A stretch of 64,000 bases of DNA from assembly GCF_003096075.1 (NCBI RefSeq), contig NZ_CP015449.1, forward strand, positions 2,101,001-2,165,000, given 5' to 3'. Of this stretch, positions 46,816 to 55,640 are shown piece by piece (the stretch's first letter is position 1; the number at the start of each line of letters is the position of its first letter). The translations under genes and the position numbers were made by a program. Source of the stretch: Dietzia lutea (GTDB lineage: Bacteria; Actinomycetota; Actinomycetes; Mycobacteriales; Mycobacteriaceae). Under the pieces are notes generated by a model. It was not told the origin of the DNA and made no database searches. It saw only the letters and a program-made list of their open reading frames with translations.

Positions 46816-48503
46816 GCGGGTCGGTGACCGCGCCCGGCGCGGGGGGACGTCCTGACGGCGACGACGACGAGGTCCGCTCCACCGTCGACACCGCCACCGC
46901 CCCGGAGGCGGGGCCGGCGGAGGAGGTCCTGGCGGCCGACGAACCCGCGGTGGCGGAGAAGGTCGACCCGGAGGCGCCGTGGGAGCGCCTGTCGTGGCGG
47001 ATGCTGCTCGTCTATCCCCTCGGGATGCTCACCCGGCTCCTGCCGCTGTTCCTCATCTCGCTGTGGCTGGGCTCCAACCGGAGCAACTACTGGTTCGAGA
47101 TCGTCATCGTCTCGATGGTGATCCTCGGCGGCGTGCTGCGATGGCTCTCGACCAGTTACCAGGTGGGCAGCACGCACATCATCCTGCGCAAGGGCTTCTT
47201 CAGCCGCCAGGTGGTCACGGTGGCCCGGCAGCGCATCCGCAGCGTGGACACCGAGTCCGACCTGTTCCACCGGGTCCTGAGGGTCTCGATCGTGGAGGTC
47301 GGCACGGGTCGTTCGGATTCGGGCAAGTCCGACGCCGAGCGGTTCCGCCTCGACGCGATCGACACCGCGCTCGTGGAGCCGCTGCGCGACGAGCTGCTCA
47401 AGCACCGGCGTGCGCTGGACCCCTCCCTCTCCGAGGAGGACGAGGTCCAGTGGGGGTCGAAGTACGGCGAGGACATCGCGCGGTGGAAGGTCACCTGGGC
47501 CCGGTTCGCGCCGTTCTCCTTCATCGGTTTCGGCGTCCTGTTCTCCCTGTGGCTCATCACGTGGCAGATGGGCGACATGCACGACCGGATCATGGACCTC
47601 GCGGTGGTCGAGGGCACCATCGCCTGGCTGGACTCGCTGGGGCAGCCGTGGGCGTCCGTGGGCAAGTGCGTCGCCATCTGGGCGGTGGCCGGGGTGCTGG
47701 CGATCATCACCTACGCGATCCGCTACGGCAAATACGCGCTCACCGACCACGGCCAGCTGCTCTACGTGCAGAACGGCGTCCTGCGCCGTAAGCACCAGGC
47801 GCTGGACAAGGCCCGCCTGCGCGGCGTGGAGATGCGCCTGCCGGTGTACCTGCGGATGCTCGGCGGCGGTCGGCTCGAGCCGATCATGACGGGCACCAAG
47901 AAGGGCGCCACGGCGTCCACGCTGCTGCCGCAGGCGCCGATCAAGGACGTGCGCCGCGTGGCTATCCGCATCCTCGGGGACTCGACGCCGGTGACCGTCC
48001 CGCTGCGTCGCCACCCGTGGAAGGCGGTCCGGCGGCGCATCACCCGCGGCCTGCTGCCGTTCTGGATCGTCGCGGGGCTGATCGTGCTCGTCCGGATCGA
48101 CTCCGGTCCGTCCGCCGACATCTGGGTGGAGTGGGGCATCCCGGCCGCGCTGGTGTTCTTGCTGCTGCTGGCGGCGGACCGCATCCGCATGCTCGGGCAC
48201 GCGCTGCTGCCGGGGATGCTGGTGAGCTCGCACGGGTCGTGGTCCGCCAAGCGGACGGTCCTCGAGGCCGACGGGATCATCGGCTGGACCGTCACCCAGT
48301 CGGTATTCCAGCGTTCGGCGGGCGTGGCGACGGTGGCGGCGGCGACCCCGGCCGGCAACGGCGTCTACTCGGTGATGGACATCGACGCCGACGAGGCGTG
48401 GGCGCTGGCCGAGGCGCTGACGCCGGGCATCACCGACGTCTGGCACCACGACGCCGACCCGGGCGGCCGGGTGTCACCGTCGCTGGGGGTCCGGCGCGGG
48501 TGA
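46812..48503 (+). CDS. Multi-PH-domain membrane protein (YdbT-like)
   Basis: A 563-residue partner of the preceding protein with three bacterial PH-like (YdbT/bPH2) units. An acidic ~60-residue head comes first, then helices near 65-105, PH unit one (QVGSTHIILRKGFFSRQVVTVARQRIRSV), helices near 230-320, unit two (ALTDHGQLLYVQNGVLRRK), helices near 400-440 and unit three (SSHGSWSAKRTVLEAD). The YdbS/YdbT pair probably forms a membrane complex. GTG 46812 overlaps the upstream stop. The last 30 bp run tail to tail into the small membrane protein gene. Confidence 0.85.
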   Translation: MSGSVTAPGAGGRPDGDDDEVRSTVDTATAPEAGPAEEVLAADEPAVAEKVDPEAPWERLSWRMLLVYPLGMLTRLLPLFLISLWLGSNRSNYWFEIVIVSMVILGGVLRWLSTSYQVGSTHIILRKGFFSRQVVTVARQRIRSVDTESDLFHRVLRVSIVEVGTGRSDSGKSDAERFRLDAIDTALVEPLRDELLKHRRALDPSLSEEDEVQWGSKYGEDIARWKVTWARFAPFSFIGFGVLFSLWLITWQMGDMHDRIMDLAVVEGTIAWLDSLGQPWASVGKCVAIWAVAGVLAIITYAIRYGKYALTDHGQLLYVQNGVLRRKHQALDKARLRGVEMRLPVYLRMLGGGRLEPIMTGTKKGATASTLLPQAPIKDVRRVAIRILGDSTPVTVPLRRHPWKAVRRRITRGLLPFWIVAGLIVLVRIDSGPSADIWVEWGIPAALVFLLLLAADRIRMLGHALLPGMLVSSHGSWSAKRTVLEADGIIGWTVTQSVFQRSAGVATVAAATPAGNGVYSVMDIDADEAWALAEALTPGITDVWHHDADPGGRVSPSLGVRRG

Positions 48504-48920
48504 GACCCCCAGGGTGGCCACCCACAGCGGGATGAGGCCGCCGAAGACCAGCAGCGCCAGTCCGCGCAGGCCGACGGGCACCGGCATGTCGCCGCCCGGG
48601 CCCAGGTCGAGCGCGATGAGCGTGAGGATCCACACCAGGGCGGGGAACGCCGCGACGATCTTCCGGTCCGACCACGCCGAGGCGACGCGGACGAGGAACA
48701 GGGACCAGGCGCCGGCCGCCAGCACGCTGACGGGCATCGGCACGGGGCCCAGGTACATCGTCAGCCAGGCCGAGGCCAGCACGCAGCTGGCCCCCGCGCC
48801 GATCGCCAGGAGCACCAGGGCGATCCCGAACTCGACCGCCGAGGCGGGCCGGGCCGGACGGGCCGGGTCGGTGGCCGTGGGCACGGCGACAGCACCGGCC
48901 GCACCGGCCGCGGCGGTCAC
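48474..48920 (-). CDS. Small four-helix membrane protein of unknown function
   Basis: A 148-residue protein with four predicted hydrophobic segments (EFGIALVLLAIGAGASCVLASAWL split in two, AAGAWSLFLVRVASAW, AAFPALVWILTLIALDL, ALLVFGGLIPLWVA). GTG 48920 overlaps the mshB stop (GTGA), so a coupled role with mshB is possible but unproven; the same position holds Rv1171 in M. tuberculosis. Its 3' end overlaps the end of the PH-domain gene on the other strand by 30 bp. I do not recognise a family. Confidence 0.75.
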   Translation of the reverse strand: MTAAAGAAGAVAVPTATDPARPARPASAVEFGIALVLLAIGAGASCVLASAWLTMYLGPVPMPVSVLAAGAWSLFLVRVASAWSDRKIVAAFPALVWILTLIALDLGPGGDMPVPVGLRGLALLVFGGLIPLWVATLGVSPAPDPQRR

Positions 48921-49813
48921 GACGCGTCTCCGCGGAGGCCGTCGAACAGGTGGGCGGAGCCCAGCTGGCACTTGACGTACGCCCCGTCATCACCGGACCG
49001 ATCGTGGGCGATGTACCACTCCACCTGCGGCACGGACTGCAGCACACCGTTGGTCAGGGCGAGGAACCACGGCTCCCCCTCCGGCCCGGGCACGAGCTCG
49101 AGCTGGGTGGCGTGCCCGGTGAGGGCCTCCAGCTTGGCGGCGTAGTCCGCGTCGTCCAGCGGGACGCGGTGGGTGAGGCGCGAGTCCGGCACGGACGGCA
49201 GTTCGTCCGGTTCGGCGTGACGGAGGTGGGCGGGCGGCTCGGGGTGCGTGCGGTCGAGCTCGGAGCGTGCGGTGACGGTCCACGCCACGCGGTCGGGCCG
49301 GTGGGCGGACTCCTCGATCGCGGCGTGCACCACCTCGTGGGCCCGGATGTGGTCCGGGTGTCCGTACCCGCCACGGGGGTCGTAGGTCACCACGAGGTGG
49401 GGCCGGAAGTCGTCGAGGACCGCCACCAGCTCGGCGACGGCCTCGTCACCGGACCGGACGAACGCGCGCGGGTGGTCGGCCGACGGCGTGCCCGCCATCC
49501 CCGAGTCCCGCCAGCGGCCGGCCCCGCCGAGGAACCGGGTGCGGTCCACGCCGAGTGCGCGCAGCGCGATCCCGAGTTCCCCGATCCGGTACCCGCCCAG
49601 TTGGTCGGCGCGGTCGGCGACGAGCCCGGACAACGCGTCTCCGATGACCTCCCCCTCCTCGCCGAGGGTGCAGGTGATCACGCGGACCTCGGCGCCGGCC
49701 GCGACCAGCGCGGCGATCGTGCCGCCGGTGGTGATCGCCTCGTCGTCGGGATGGGCGTGCACGAACAGGGCGCGCAGCCCGTTCGCGGCCGGGGTCGCGG
49801 GCGTCGGGGTCAT
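48917..49813 (-). CDS. mshB: GlcNAc-Ins deacetylase of mycothiol synthesis
   Basis: A 298-residue LmbE-fold zinc deacetylase. It has FVHAHPDDEAITTGGT near 18 (zinc His, Asp) and HPDHIRAHEVV near 150 (the second zinc His), with HLVVTYDPRGGYGH between. It removes acetyl from 1-D-myo-inosityl-GlcNAc, making the amine for mycothiol, the actinobacterial thiol buffer. It overlaps lpqW upstream (ATGA, 49810-49813) and the small membrane gene downstream (GTGA). The position matches Rv1170. Confidence 0.94.
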   Translation of the reverse strand: MTPTPATPAANGLRALFVHAHPDDEAITTGGTIAALVAAGAEVRVITCTLGEEGEVIGDALSGLVADRADQLGGYRIGELGIALRALGVDRTRFLGGAGRWRDSGMAGTPSADHPRAFVRSGDEAVAELVAVLDDFRPHLVVTYDPRGGYGHPDHIRAHEVVHAAIEESAHRPDRVAWTVTARSELDRTHPEPPAHLRHAEPDELPSVPDSRLTHRVPLDDADYAAKLEALTGHATQLELVPGPEGEPWFLALTNGVLQSVPQVEWYIAHDRSGDDGAYVKCQLGSAHLFDGLRGDAS

Positions 49814-51717
49814 CCGGTCCTCCTCCAGGTGGGTGCGGTGTCGAAGACGTCGGTGACCGGCCGCGCGGCCTGAGCCCCGCCGCCGACGGGGTCGGCGCCG
49901 GGCCCGCTCACGTCTACCCCCTCGGTGGCCAGCAGCAGGGTGGGGCGCACGAGCGGCACCCGCAGCGCCAGATCGGCGACGAGTTCCCCCGCCGCGACCA
50001 GATCGGGTGCGGGCGTCGGACCCGCCGTGCCCCCGCCGGACACGCCCAACGCGCGGTCGAGCGCGGGATCGCAGATCCCGGAGACGTCGGAGGCGCGGGC
50101 GGTGGCGTCCCGGCCGATCGTCCGGGACGGGGTGGTCGGGGTGGTGCTGGTCGCGCCGGCGCTCGCGCTCGTGTCGGTGGTGCGGCGCCGGGGGCTCCGA
50201 CCGGTGTCCGGCTCGGGCGGGGTCAGGCTCGGCACGGTCGTGCGGGGCCGGGCCGGTGTCGTGGTCGCCCCCTCCGACTCCGCCGCCGATCCGGACGCGG
50301 ATGCGGACGTCCCCGATCCCGGTCGGGTCGCGGTCGGGGCGCAGGCGAAGCGTGAGACGGCGACGAGCTCCGGCTCGCCGTCGGTGCTCTGCCAGCCCAC
50401 GACGGCGTCGACCAGGCCGTGCGGCAACGCGTCGGCGTGCAGGGCCGTTGACCCGAGTTCCCACACCCGGGTACCGATCCCGGCGCCGCGCAGCTGATCG
50501 GCGACGGTGTACGCGGCGGTCACAGCGCGGTCGTCGGTGGCGTCGACGCCGAGCGTGAGGGAGAGCGGGACACCGTCGCGCTGCCAGCGCGGACCGGTCA
50601 GGGCGAAACCGGCTCCCGTCAGCGCGCGTTCGGTCAGCGCGGGATCGGCGGTCGTGGTGGCGGCGGACCCGGCCGGGAACGGATGGGACGTCACCTCGGG
50701 CCGCGCCTCCCCCGTGACGATCCGTCCGACCACCTGCGGGTCGAGCGCCGCGGCGACGGCGCGACGGACCGCGGGGTCGGTCACGGTCGGGGCGACGGAG
50801 TTGAACGCCAACTCGAGCTGGGCGGTGGCGGCCAGCGGCGTGCCCGCCGCCCCGGGGACGGTCTCGGAGACGTCCGTGGCAACCGGCGTCGCGGGGACCA
50901 GGGCCATCGACCCCGGACCGTCACGCAGGGCCGCTCCGAGCTGGCCGGGGCCGGTCGCGCGGCGGACGACGATCTGCTCGATCTCCGGCGCCCCGGCCCA
51001 GTAGCGGTCGTTGCGGACGAACTCGATCTCACCACGGCCGATGTCCGCGGCACGGATCATGAACGGCCCCGCGCTCATCACCGGCAGCGCCTCCATCGAG
51101 CCCTGGAACCCGTCGGGGGCGCCCCTGAGGATGTGCGCGGGCAGCAGGTGCTGGAAGAGCGACCGCCAGTGCGCGGGTACGGACTCGAAGACGACGTCGA
51201 CGACCTTCCCGCCGGCGCCGGAGCGTACGTCGACGATCCGCTCGTAGCCGGCGGGGTCGACGACGCCGGGCTGACCGGTCATCTGCCGCCACAGGTACTC
51301 GAAGTCCTCGGCGGCCACGGGGACGCCGTCGGACCACTGGGCCTGCTGGTCGATGGTGTAGCGGATGGTCTCCGGGGCGTCCGCCAGCGGCGCCGCGGAC
51401 AGCAGCAGGTCGCGGTTGAGGACGGACTCGCCGTCGACGCCGGAGACGAACGCGCTGGGGAGCAACAGCGAGGCGACGAGGTCGGTGTCCACGCCCTGGT
51501 CGGCGAGGAGGTGGGGGTTGAAACCCTCCTCGACGCGGTCGAGCGCGAGGAGAATGCCGCCGTCCGTGAGGCTGACGGTGGTGCCGTCGGTGCGGTCGTC
51601 ACCCACGACCGTCGGGGGTGGGGGGTCGGCGACGCACCCGGCGACGACGACGAGGGCGAGCGCGGCACCCAGCGTGGCAGATGCCCGCCGGCGCGCCGAC
51701 GCCCCCTTCGCCGTCAC
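49810..51717 (-). CDS. lpqW: LpqW-like peptide-binding-type lipoprotein
   Basis: A 635-residue lipoprotein with a lipobox VAGC at the end of a signal (LGAALALVVVAGC) near residue 28. It has the extracellular solute-binding family 5 fold (SAGPFMIRAADIGRGEIEFVRNDRY near 215, FNSVAPTVTDPAVRRAVAAALD near 308). LpqW in mycobacteria is a regulator of LAM/PIM synthesis rather than a peptide transporter. A ~77-residue Ser/Thr/Pro insert (about 460-536) breaks the C-terminal lobe (separate finding). The GTG start at 51717 follows a GGGGGA run. It is coupled to mshB. Confidence 0.85.
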   Translation of the reverse strand: MTAKGASARRRASATLGAALALVVVAGCVADPPPPTVVGDDRTDGTTVSLTDGGILLALDRVEEGFNPHLLADQGVDTDLVASLLLPSAFVSGVDGESVLNRDLLLSAAPLADAPETIRYTIDQQAQWSDGVPVAAEDFEYLWRQMTGQPGVVDPAGYERIVDVRSGAGGKVVDVVFESVPAHWRSLFQHLLPAHILRGAPDGFQGSMEALPVMSAGPFMIRAADIGRGEIEFVRNDRYWAGAPEIEQIVVRRATGPGQLGAALRDGPGSMALVPATPVATDVSETVPGAAGTPLAATAQLELAFNSVAPTVTDPAVRRAVAAALDPQVVGRIVTGEARPEVTSHPFPAGSAATTTADPALTERALTGAGFALTGPRWQRDGVPLSLTLGVDATDDRAVTAAYTVADQLRGAGIGTRVWELGSTALHADALPHGLVDAVVGWQSTDGEPELVAVSRFACAPTATRPGSGTSASASGSAAESEGATTTPARPRTTVPSLTPPEPDTGRSPRRRTTDTSASAGATSTTPTTPSRTIGRDATARASDVSGICDPALDRALGVSGGGTAGPTPAPDLVAAGELVADLALRVPLVRPTLLLATEGVDVSGPGADPVGGGAQAARPVTDVFDTAPTWRRTG

Positions 51718-51727
51718 CGGTCCCCCG

Positions 51728-53650
51728 TCAGTTGGCCGAGGCCTTGTCGCGCGACTTGGCCTTGCTGCGGGCCTTGGCCCGCTCGGTCGCGGTGAGCGCG
51801 ACCTTGCGCACGCGGATCGCCTCCGGGCCGACCTCGACGCACTCGTCGCCGGCGCAGAACTCCATGGCCTCCTCGAGCGAGAGGTTGCGGTGCTTCTGCA
51901 GCGTCTCGGTGGCGTCGGAGGTGGCCGACCGCATGTTGGTCAGCTTCTTCTCCTTGGTGATGTTGACGTCCATGTCCTCGGAGCGCGGGTTCTCACCCAC
52001 GACGACGCCCTCGTACACCTCGGAGCCGGGCTCGATGAAGAAGTCGCCGCGGTCGGCGAGGCCGAGCAGCGCGAACGCGGTGGCCTTGCCCGCGCGGTCG
52101 GCCACGAGGGAGCCGGTGTGCCGCGAGCGGATCTCCCCGACCCACGGCTCGTAGCCGGCGGAGACGGAGTTGGCGATACCGGAGCCGCGCGTCTCGGTCA
52201 TGAAGGTCGTGCGGAAGCCGATGAGGCCGCGGGCCGGGACGAGGAACTCCATCCGGACCCATCCGGTGCCGTGGTTGCTCATCTGCTCCATACGGCCCTT
52301 GCGGGCGGCCATGAGCTGGGTGACCGCGCCGAGGTACTCCTCGGGCACGTCGATGGTCATATGTTCCATCGGCTCGTGGACCTTGCCGTCGATACGCTTG
52401 GTGACCACCTGCGGCTTGCCCACGGTGAGCTCGAACCCCTCGCGGCGCATCGTCTCGACGAGGATGGACAGCGCCATCTCACCACGACCCTGCACCTCCC
52501 AGTCGTCGGGGCGCTCGGTGTCGAGCACCTTGAGGGAGACGTTGCCCACGAGCTCCTGGTCGAGACGCGCCTTGACCATCCGTGCGGTGAGCTTGGTGCC
52601 GCCGTTGCGGCCGGCGAGCGGGGACGTGTTGACGCCGATGGTCATGGAGATGGCGGGCTCGTCGACGGTGATGGCGGGCAGCGCGACCGGGTTCTCCGGG
52701 TCGGCGAGGGTGTCGCCGATCATGATGTCGCTGATGCCGGCGACCGCGACGATGTCACCGGCCACGGCCTCCTCGGTGGGGACCCGCTCGACGCCCTCGG
52801 TCGCGAGGAGCTCGGAGATCCGGACCGACTTGGTCTCCGTCTCGCCGTCCGGCAGGTGGTGGATCCACGCGACCTGCTGGCCCTTGCGGAGGCGACCGTT
52901 GTGGATGCGGACCAGGCCGATACGGCCGAGGAAGTTGGACGCGTCCAGGTTGGTCACGTGCGCCTGCAGCGGCGCGTCGGCGTCGCCGCGGGGGGCGGGG
53001 ATGACGTCGTAGAGGAGCGTGAAGAAGTCGTCCAGGTTCTCGGCGTCCGGCTCCTGGCCGTTGGCCGGCTGGGTGGTCGAGGCCTTGCCCGCGCGCCCGG
53101 AGGCGAACACGACCGGCAGCTCGAGGGCGCGCTCGGCGGCGGCCTGGGCGTCGGGGTCCTCGAGATCCGAGGCGAGGTCCAGCAGGAGGTCCTGGGCCTC
53201 CTCCACCACCTCGTCGATACGGGCGTCCGGGCGGTCGGTCTTGTTGACCACGATGATCACCGGCAGCGACGCGGCGAGCGCCTTGCGCAGGACGAAGCGG
53301 GTCTGGGGCAGGGGCCCCTCGGACGAGTCGATGAGCAGCACGACGCCGTCGACCATCGACAGGCCGCGCTCCACCTCGCCGCCGAAGTCGGCGTGGCCGG
53401 GGGTGTCGATGATGTTGAGCACGAGGTCGGCACCGCCGGAGCCCGCGCCCGGGCGACGGACGGCGGTGTTCTTCGCGAGGATCGTGATGCCCTTCTCGCG
53501 CTCCAGGTCCCCCGAGTCCATCACGCGGTCCACGAGCTCGGCACGTTCGTCGAATGCGCCCGACTGACGCAGCATCGCGTCGACGAGGGTCGTCTTCCCG
53601 TGGTCGACGTGCGCGACGATCGCGACGTTACGGAACTCGGTCTGGGCCAT
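51728..53650 (-). CDS. typA: Ribosome-binding translational GTPase TypA/BipA
   Basis: A 640-residue GTPase. G motifs are AHVDHGKTTLVD near 12, RERG-type switch as DLEREKGITI near 45, DTPGHADFGGE near 75 and NKTDRPDAR near 130; the EF-G-like domains III and V and the TypA C-terminal domain follow. It acts on ribosomes during stress and low temperature and in assembly. ATG 53650 has GGGAGAA upstream. The gene is next to lpqW, as in M. tuberculosis (Rv1165-Rv1166). Confidence 0.95.
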   Translation of the reverse strand: MAQTEFRNVAIVAHVDHGKTTLVDAMLRQSGAFDERAELVDRVMDSGDLEREKGITILAKNTAVRRPGAGSGGADLVLNIIDTPGHADFGGEVERGLSMVDGVVLLIDSSEGPLPQTRFVLRKALAASLPVIIVVNKTDRPDARIDEVVEEAQDLLLDLASDLEDPDAQAAAERALELPVVFASGRAGKASTTQPANGQEPDAENLDDFFTLLYDVIPAPRGDADAPLQAHVTNLDASNFLGRIGLVRIHNGRLRKGQQVAWIHHLPDGETETKSVRISELLATEGVERVPTEEAVAGDIVAVAGISDIMIGDTLADPENPVALPAITVDEPAISMTIGVNTSPLAGRNGGTKLTARMVKARLDQELVGNVSLKVLDTERPDDWEVQGRGEMALSILVETMRREGFELTVGKPQVVTKRIDGKVHEPMEHMTIDVPEEYLGAVTQLMAARKGRMEQMSNHGTGWVRMEFLVPARGLIGFRTTFMTETRGSGIANSVSAGYEPWVGEIRSRHTGSLVADRAGKATAFALLGLADRGDFFIEPGSEVYEGVVVGENPRSEDMDVNITKEKKLTNMRSATSDATETLQKHRNLSLEEAMEFCAGDECVEVGPEAIRVRKVALTATERAKARSKAKSRDKASAN

Positions 53651-53995
53651 ACGCTGGGTTCTCCCTCGGAGGCTGACGGCGCCGAGGCGGCTGAGGTCAC
53701 CGCCCGGGCGCGTGGCGTGGGAATCGGCGGGGTCTCCCGCGTGATCCACAAGCGCGTCCGGTCGAGCGCGCGTTGCGTGACCACATTACCCGTTGATCGG
53801 CTCCGGACCGCTATCCCGAGCTCCGGTGACACCACCGGGAGCTGCGATGTTATTTACATCACGTATAACTTCTGTAACATCAGCCCCAGTCAGCTCGCCA
53901 ATCCGGCTCCGCCTGTCCCCGATACGGGGGCGCTGTGAGAACATCTAGCGGTCGCCCGGTCGGCCGCCGACCGGTCCGCCCGCCCCTGCCGAAGA
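53651..53995. promoter_or_regulatory. 345-bp divergent intergenic region, typA / secreted protein
   Basis: No gene found. A bulged hairpin lies at 53819-53843. An AT-rich stretch (53846-53881) stands out from the G+C-rich surroundings and contains TTTACA at 53853 and TAACAT at 53875, 16 bp apart, a plausible sigma-70-type promoter on the plus strand. It is bracketed by 7-bp inverted repeats GATGTTA (53846) and TAACATC (53875), so a repressor may bind there. Confidence 0.45.
53853..53880 (+). promoter_or_regulatory. Candidate promoter TTTACA-N16-TAACAT
   Basis: The -35-like TTTACA (53853-53858) and -10-like TAACAT (53875-53880) have a 16-bp spacer and lie about 115 bp before the secreted-protein ATG. 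Each matches its consensus at most at five and four positions, and the surrounding inverted repeat suggests regulation. Confidence 0.4.
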
Positions 53996-54688
53996 ATGGA
54001 CTCGCCAGTGACCCGCCACTCGCTCAGGACCTCGTTCCGGACCCTCGGCCTCGGCGCCGCCGCCGCCGTCGTGCTGGGGCTCGCCGCTCCCGCCACCGCC
54101 GGGTCCCAGTCGCTCGACGAGCTGGGGCGCCCGACCGAGCCCGTCCTCCAGGCGGTCGAGAACCTCGCCGCGCAGCAGTGGATCCCGGAGGAGACCCGGG
54201 GCACCATCGCCCGTCTCGTCGGCTTCTTCCGCGGCACCGGCGAGCCCGGGACCCCGCTGCCCGAGAACGGCCCGGTCATCGCGCAGTTCGCCTACCCGAC
54301 GATCATGCAGCAGTGCATCGGCGGTGAGCAGACCGCGGTGGGCGCCGCGACCGCGGTCCCCGGCCCCGCGGACCTCCCGCTGCCCGGCGTCGCGCCCGGC
54401 CATCTCGGCTTCGTCTTCACCGCCCTTGGCACCGAGGGCGTCGCCGCCCGGCAGGCCCAGCCCATGACCGTGGACTGGTTCAACATCAACAACGGCCGCC
54501 GCGGCACCACCGTGCTGGGATACAACGGCATCAACGAGGGCGGGCCGGCCACGATCAACGGGGTCGCCGACACGGGCCCCGGACAGGTGCTCATGCTCCT
54601 GCAGGGCGGTGTCACCACGAACCTCGAGAACGGAGGGACCTCCAACTGCGTCGCCTTCCCCACCGTGGGGACCGCGTTCGTCCCGTGA
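53996..54688 (+). CDS. Secreted protein of unknown function
   Basis: A 230-residue exported protein. An N-terminal signal peptide (RTLGLGAAAAVVLGLAAPATAG, cleavage expected after ATA near residue 35) leads to a mature domain with PTEPVLQAVENLAAQQW, IAQFAYPTIMQQCIGGEQ and two cysteines about 110 residues apart (Cys in QQCIGG and NCVAFP) that could form a disulfide. It resembles small secreted proteins of Mycobacteriales, but I cannot name a family. The GTG of the sirtuin overlaps its stop, an odd partner for an exported protein. Start ATG 53996 or GTG 54008. Confidence 0.72.
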   Translation: MDSPVTRHSLRTSFRTLGLGAAAAVVLGLAAPATAGSQSLDELGRPTEPVLQAVENLAAQQWIPEETRGTIARLVGFFRGTGEPGTPLPENGPVIAQFAYPTIMQQCIGGEQTAVGAATAVPGPADLPLPGVAPGHLGFVFTALGTEGVAARQAQPMTVDWFNINNGRRGTTVLGYNGINEGGPATINGVADTGPGQVLMLLQGGVTTNLENGGTSNCVAFPTVGTAFVP

Positions 54689-55467
54689 CGGGCGGAGGTA
54701 CCGGGCACGATCGGCCCGGTCACGACCCGGACCAGGTACTGACCGAGGCCCGTCTCGCCCTCTCTGGCGGCGGGCCTCTGGTCGTGCTCACGGGCGCCGG
54801 CATGAGCGCGGAGAGCGGTGTGCCCACGTTCCGTGACGCGCAGACCGGCCTGTGGGAGCGCTACGACCCCACCGCCCTGGCCACCCCGGAGGCGTGGGCA
54901 CACGACCGCGACACGGTCTGGGCCTGGTACCGCTGGCGCGAGCACCTCGTCTCCCGTGCGCAGCCGAACGCCGGGCACCTCGCCGTGTCCCGCGCGCAGG
55001 ACCGGCGCGACGTCACGGTGGTCACGCAGAACGTCGACGATCTGCACGAGCGTGCAGGCTCACGGCGCGTGCACCACGTCCACGGGAGCCTCTTCGCCCA
55101 CCGGTGCGACACCTGCGGGGCGCCGCTGGACGTCGGTCCCCCGCCGGACGACCCGGTCGACCGGCTCACCCCGCCGGGCTGCGACCGCTGCGACGGCCGG
55201 GCGCGCCCCGGGGTCGTGTGGTTCGGCGAGATGCTCCCCCACGACCCCTGGGAGGCCGCGGTGGACGCGGTCACCTCGGCCGCGGCGGTCCTCGTCGTCG
55301 GCACCTCCGGCCTGGTCCATCCCGCGGCGTCCCTGCCCGGTCTCGCCGCCGACACCGGGCTCCCGGTCGTCGAGGTGAACCCCGGGCCGTCGGGGCTCGG
55401 CCCCGAGGTGTCGGTCCACGTGCGCTCGACGGCGGGCGAGGCGCTGCCGGCACTCCTGGACGGCTGA
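54685..55467 (+). CDS. cobB: Sir2-family NAD-dependent deacylase
   Basis: A 260-residue sirtuin. NAD site GAGMSAESGVPTFR lies near 38-51, TQNVDDLHERAG near 114 and the catalytic His in HHVHGSL near 132. The zinc site is CDTC and CDRC. A Tyr-x-x-Arg pair lies in WAWYRWREHL near 90, the class III signature for desuccinylase/demalonylase activity. Deacetylation or desuccinylation of metabolic enzymes is therefore likely. It starts at GTG 54685 in a GTGA overlap with the secreted-protein gene. Confidence 0.92.
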   Translation: MTGGGTGHDRPGHDPDQVLTEARLALSGGGPLVVLTGAGMSAESGVPTFRDAQTGLWERYDPTALATPEAWAHDRDTVWAWYRWREHLVSRAQPNAGHLAVSRAQDRRDVTVVTQNVDDLHERAGSRRVHHVHGSLFAHRCDTCGAPLDVGPPPDDPVDRLTPPGCDRCDGRARPGVVWFGEMLPHDPWEAAVDAVTSAAAVLVVGTSGLVHPAASLPGLAADTGLPVVEVNPGPSGLGPEVSVHVRSTAGEALPALLDG

Positions 55468-55640
55468 CGCCCAGACGCCGCCCGCCCGGCTGATCGCTCC
55501 GTCCGTCGGCCCACGGGGACCGCACCGCTCGTCTACTCGTGAAACCGCCGCCGAGACGCCGCCACCGCGCTAGCGTGACCGAATCGGGACCTCATTCCCG
55601 CCGCCCCGTGTCCCCGCTCCGCGGAACCAGGAGGTCAGCA

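Noticed and set aside
53651-53995. Riboswitch or small RNA before typA
   Set aside because: No known riboswitch pattern; hairpins are short and only one is bulged and stable.
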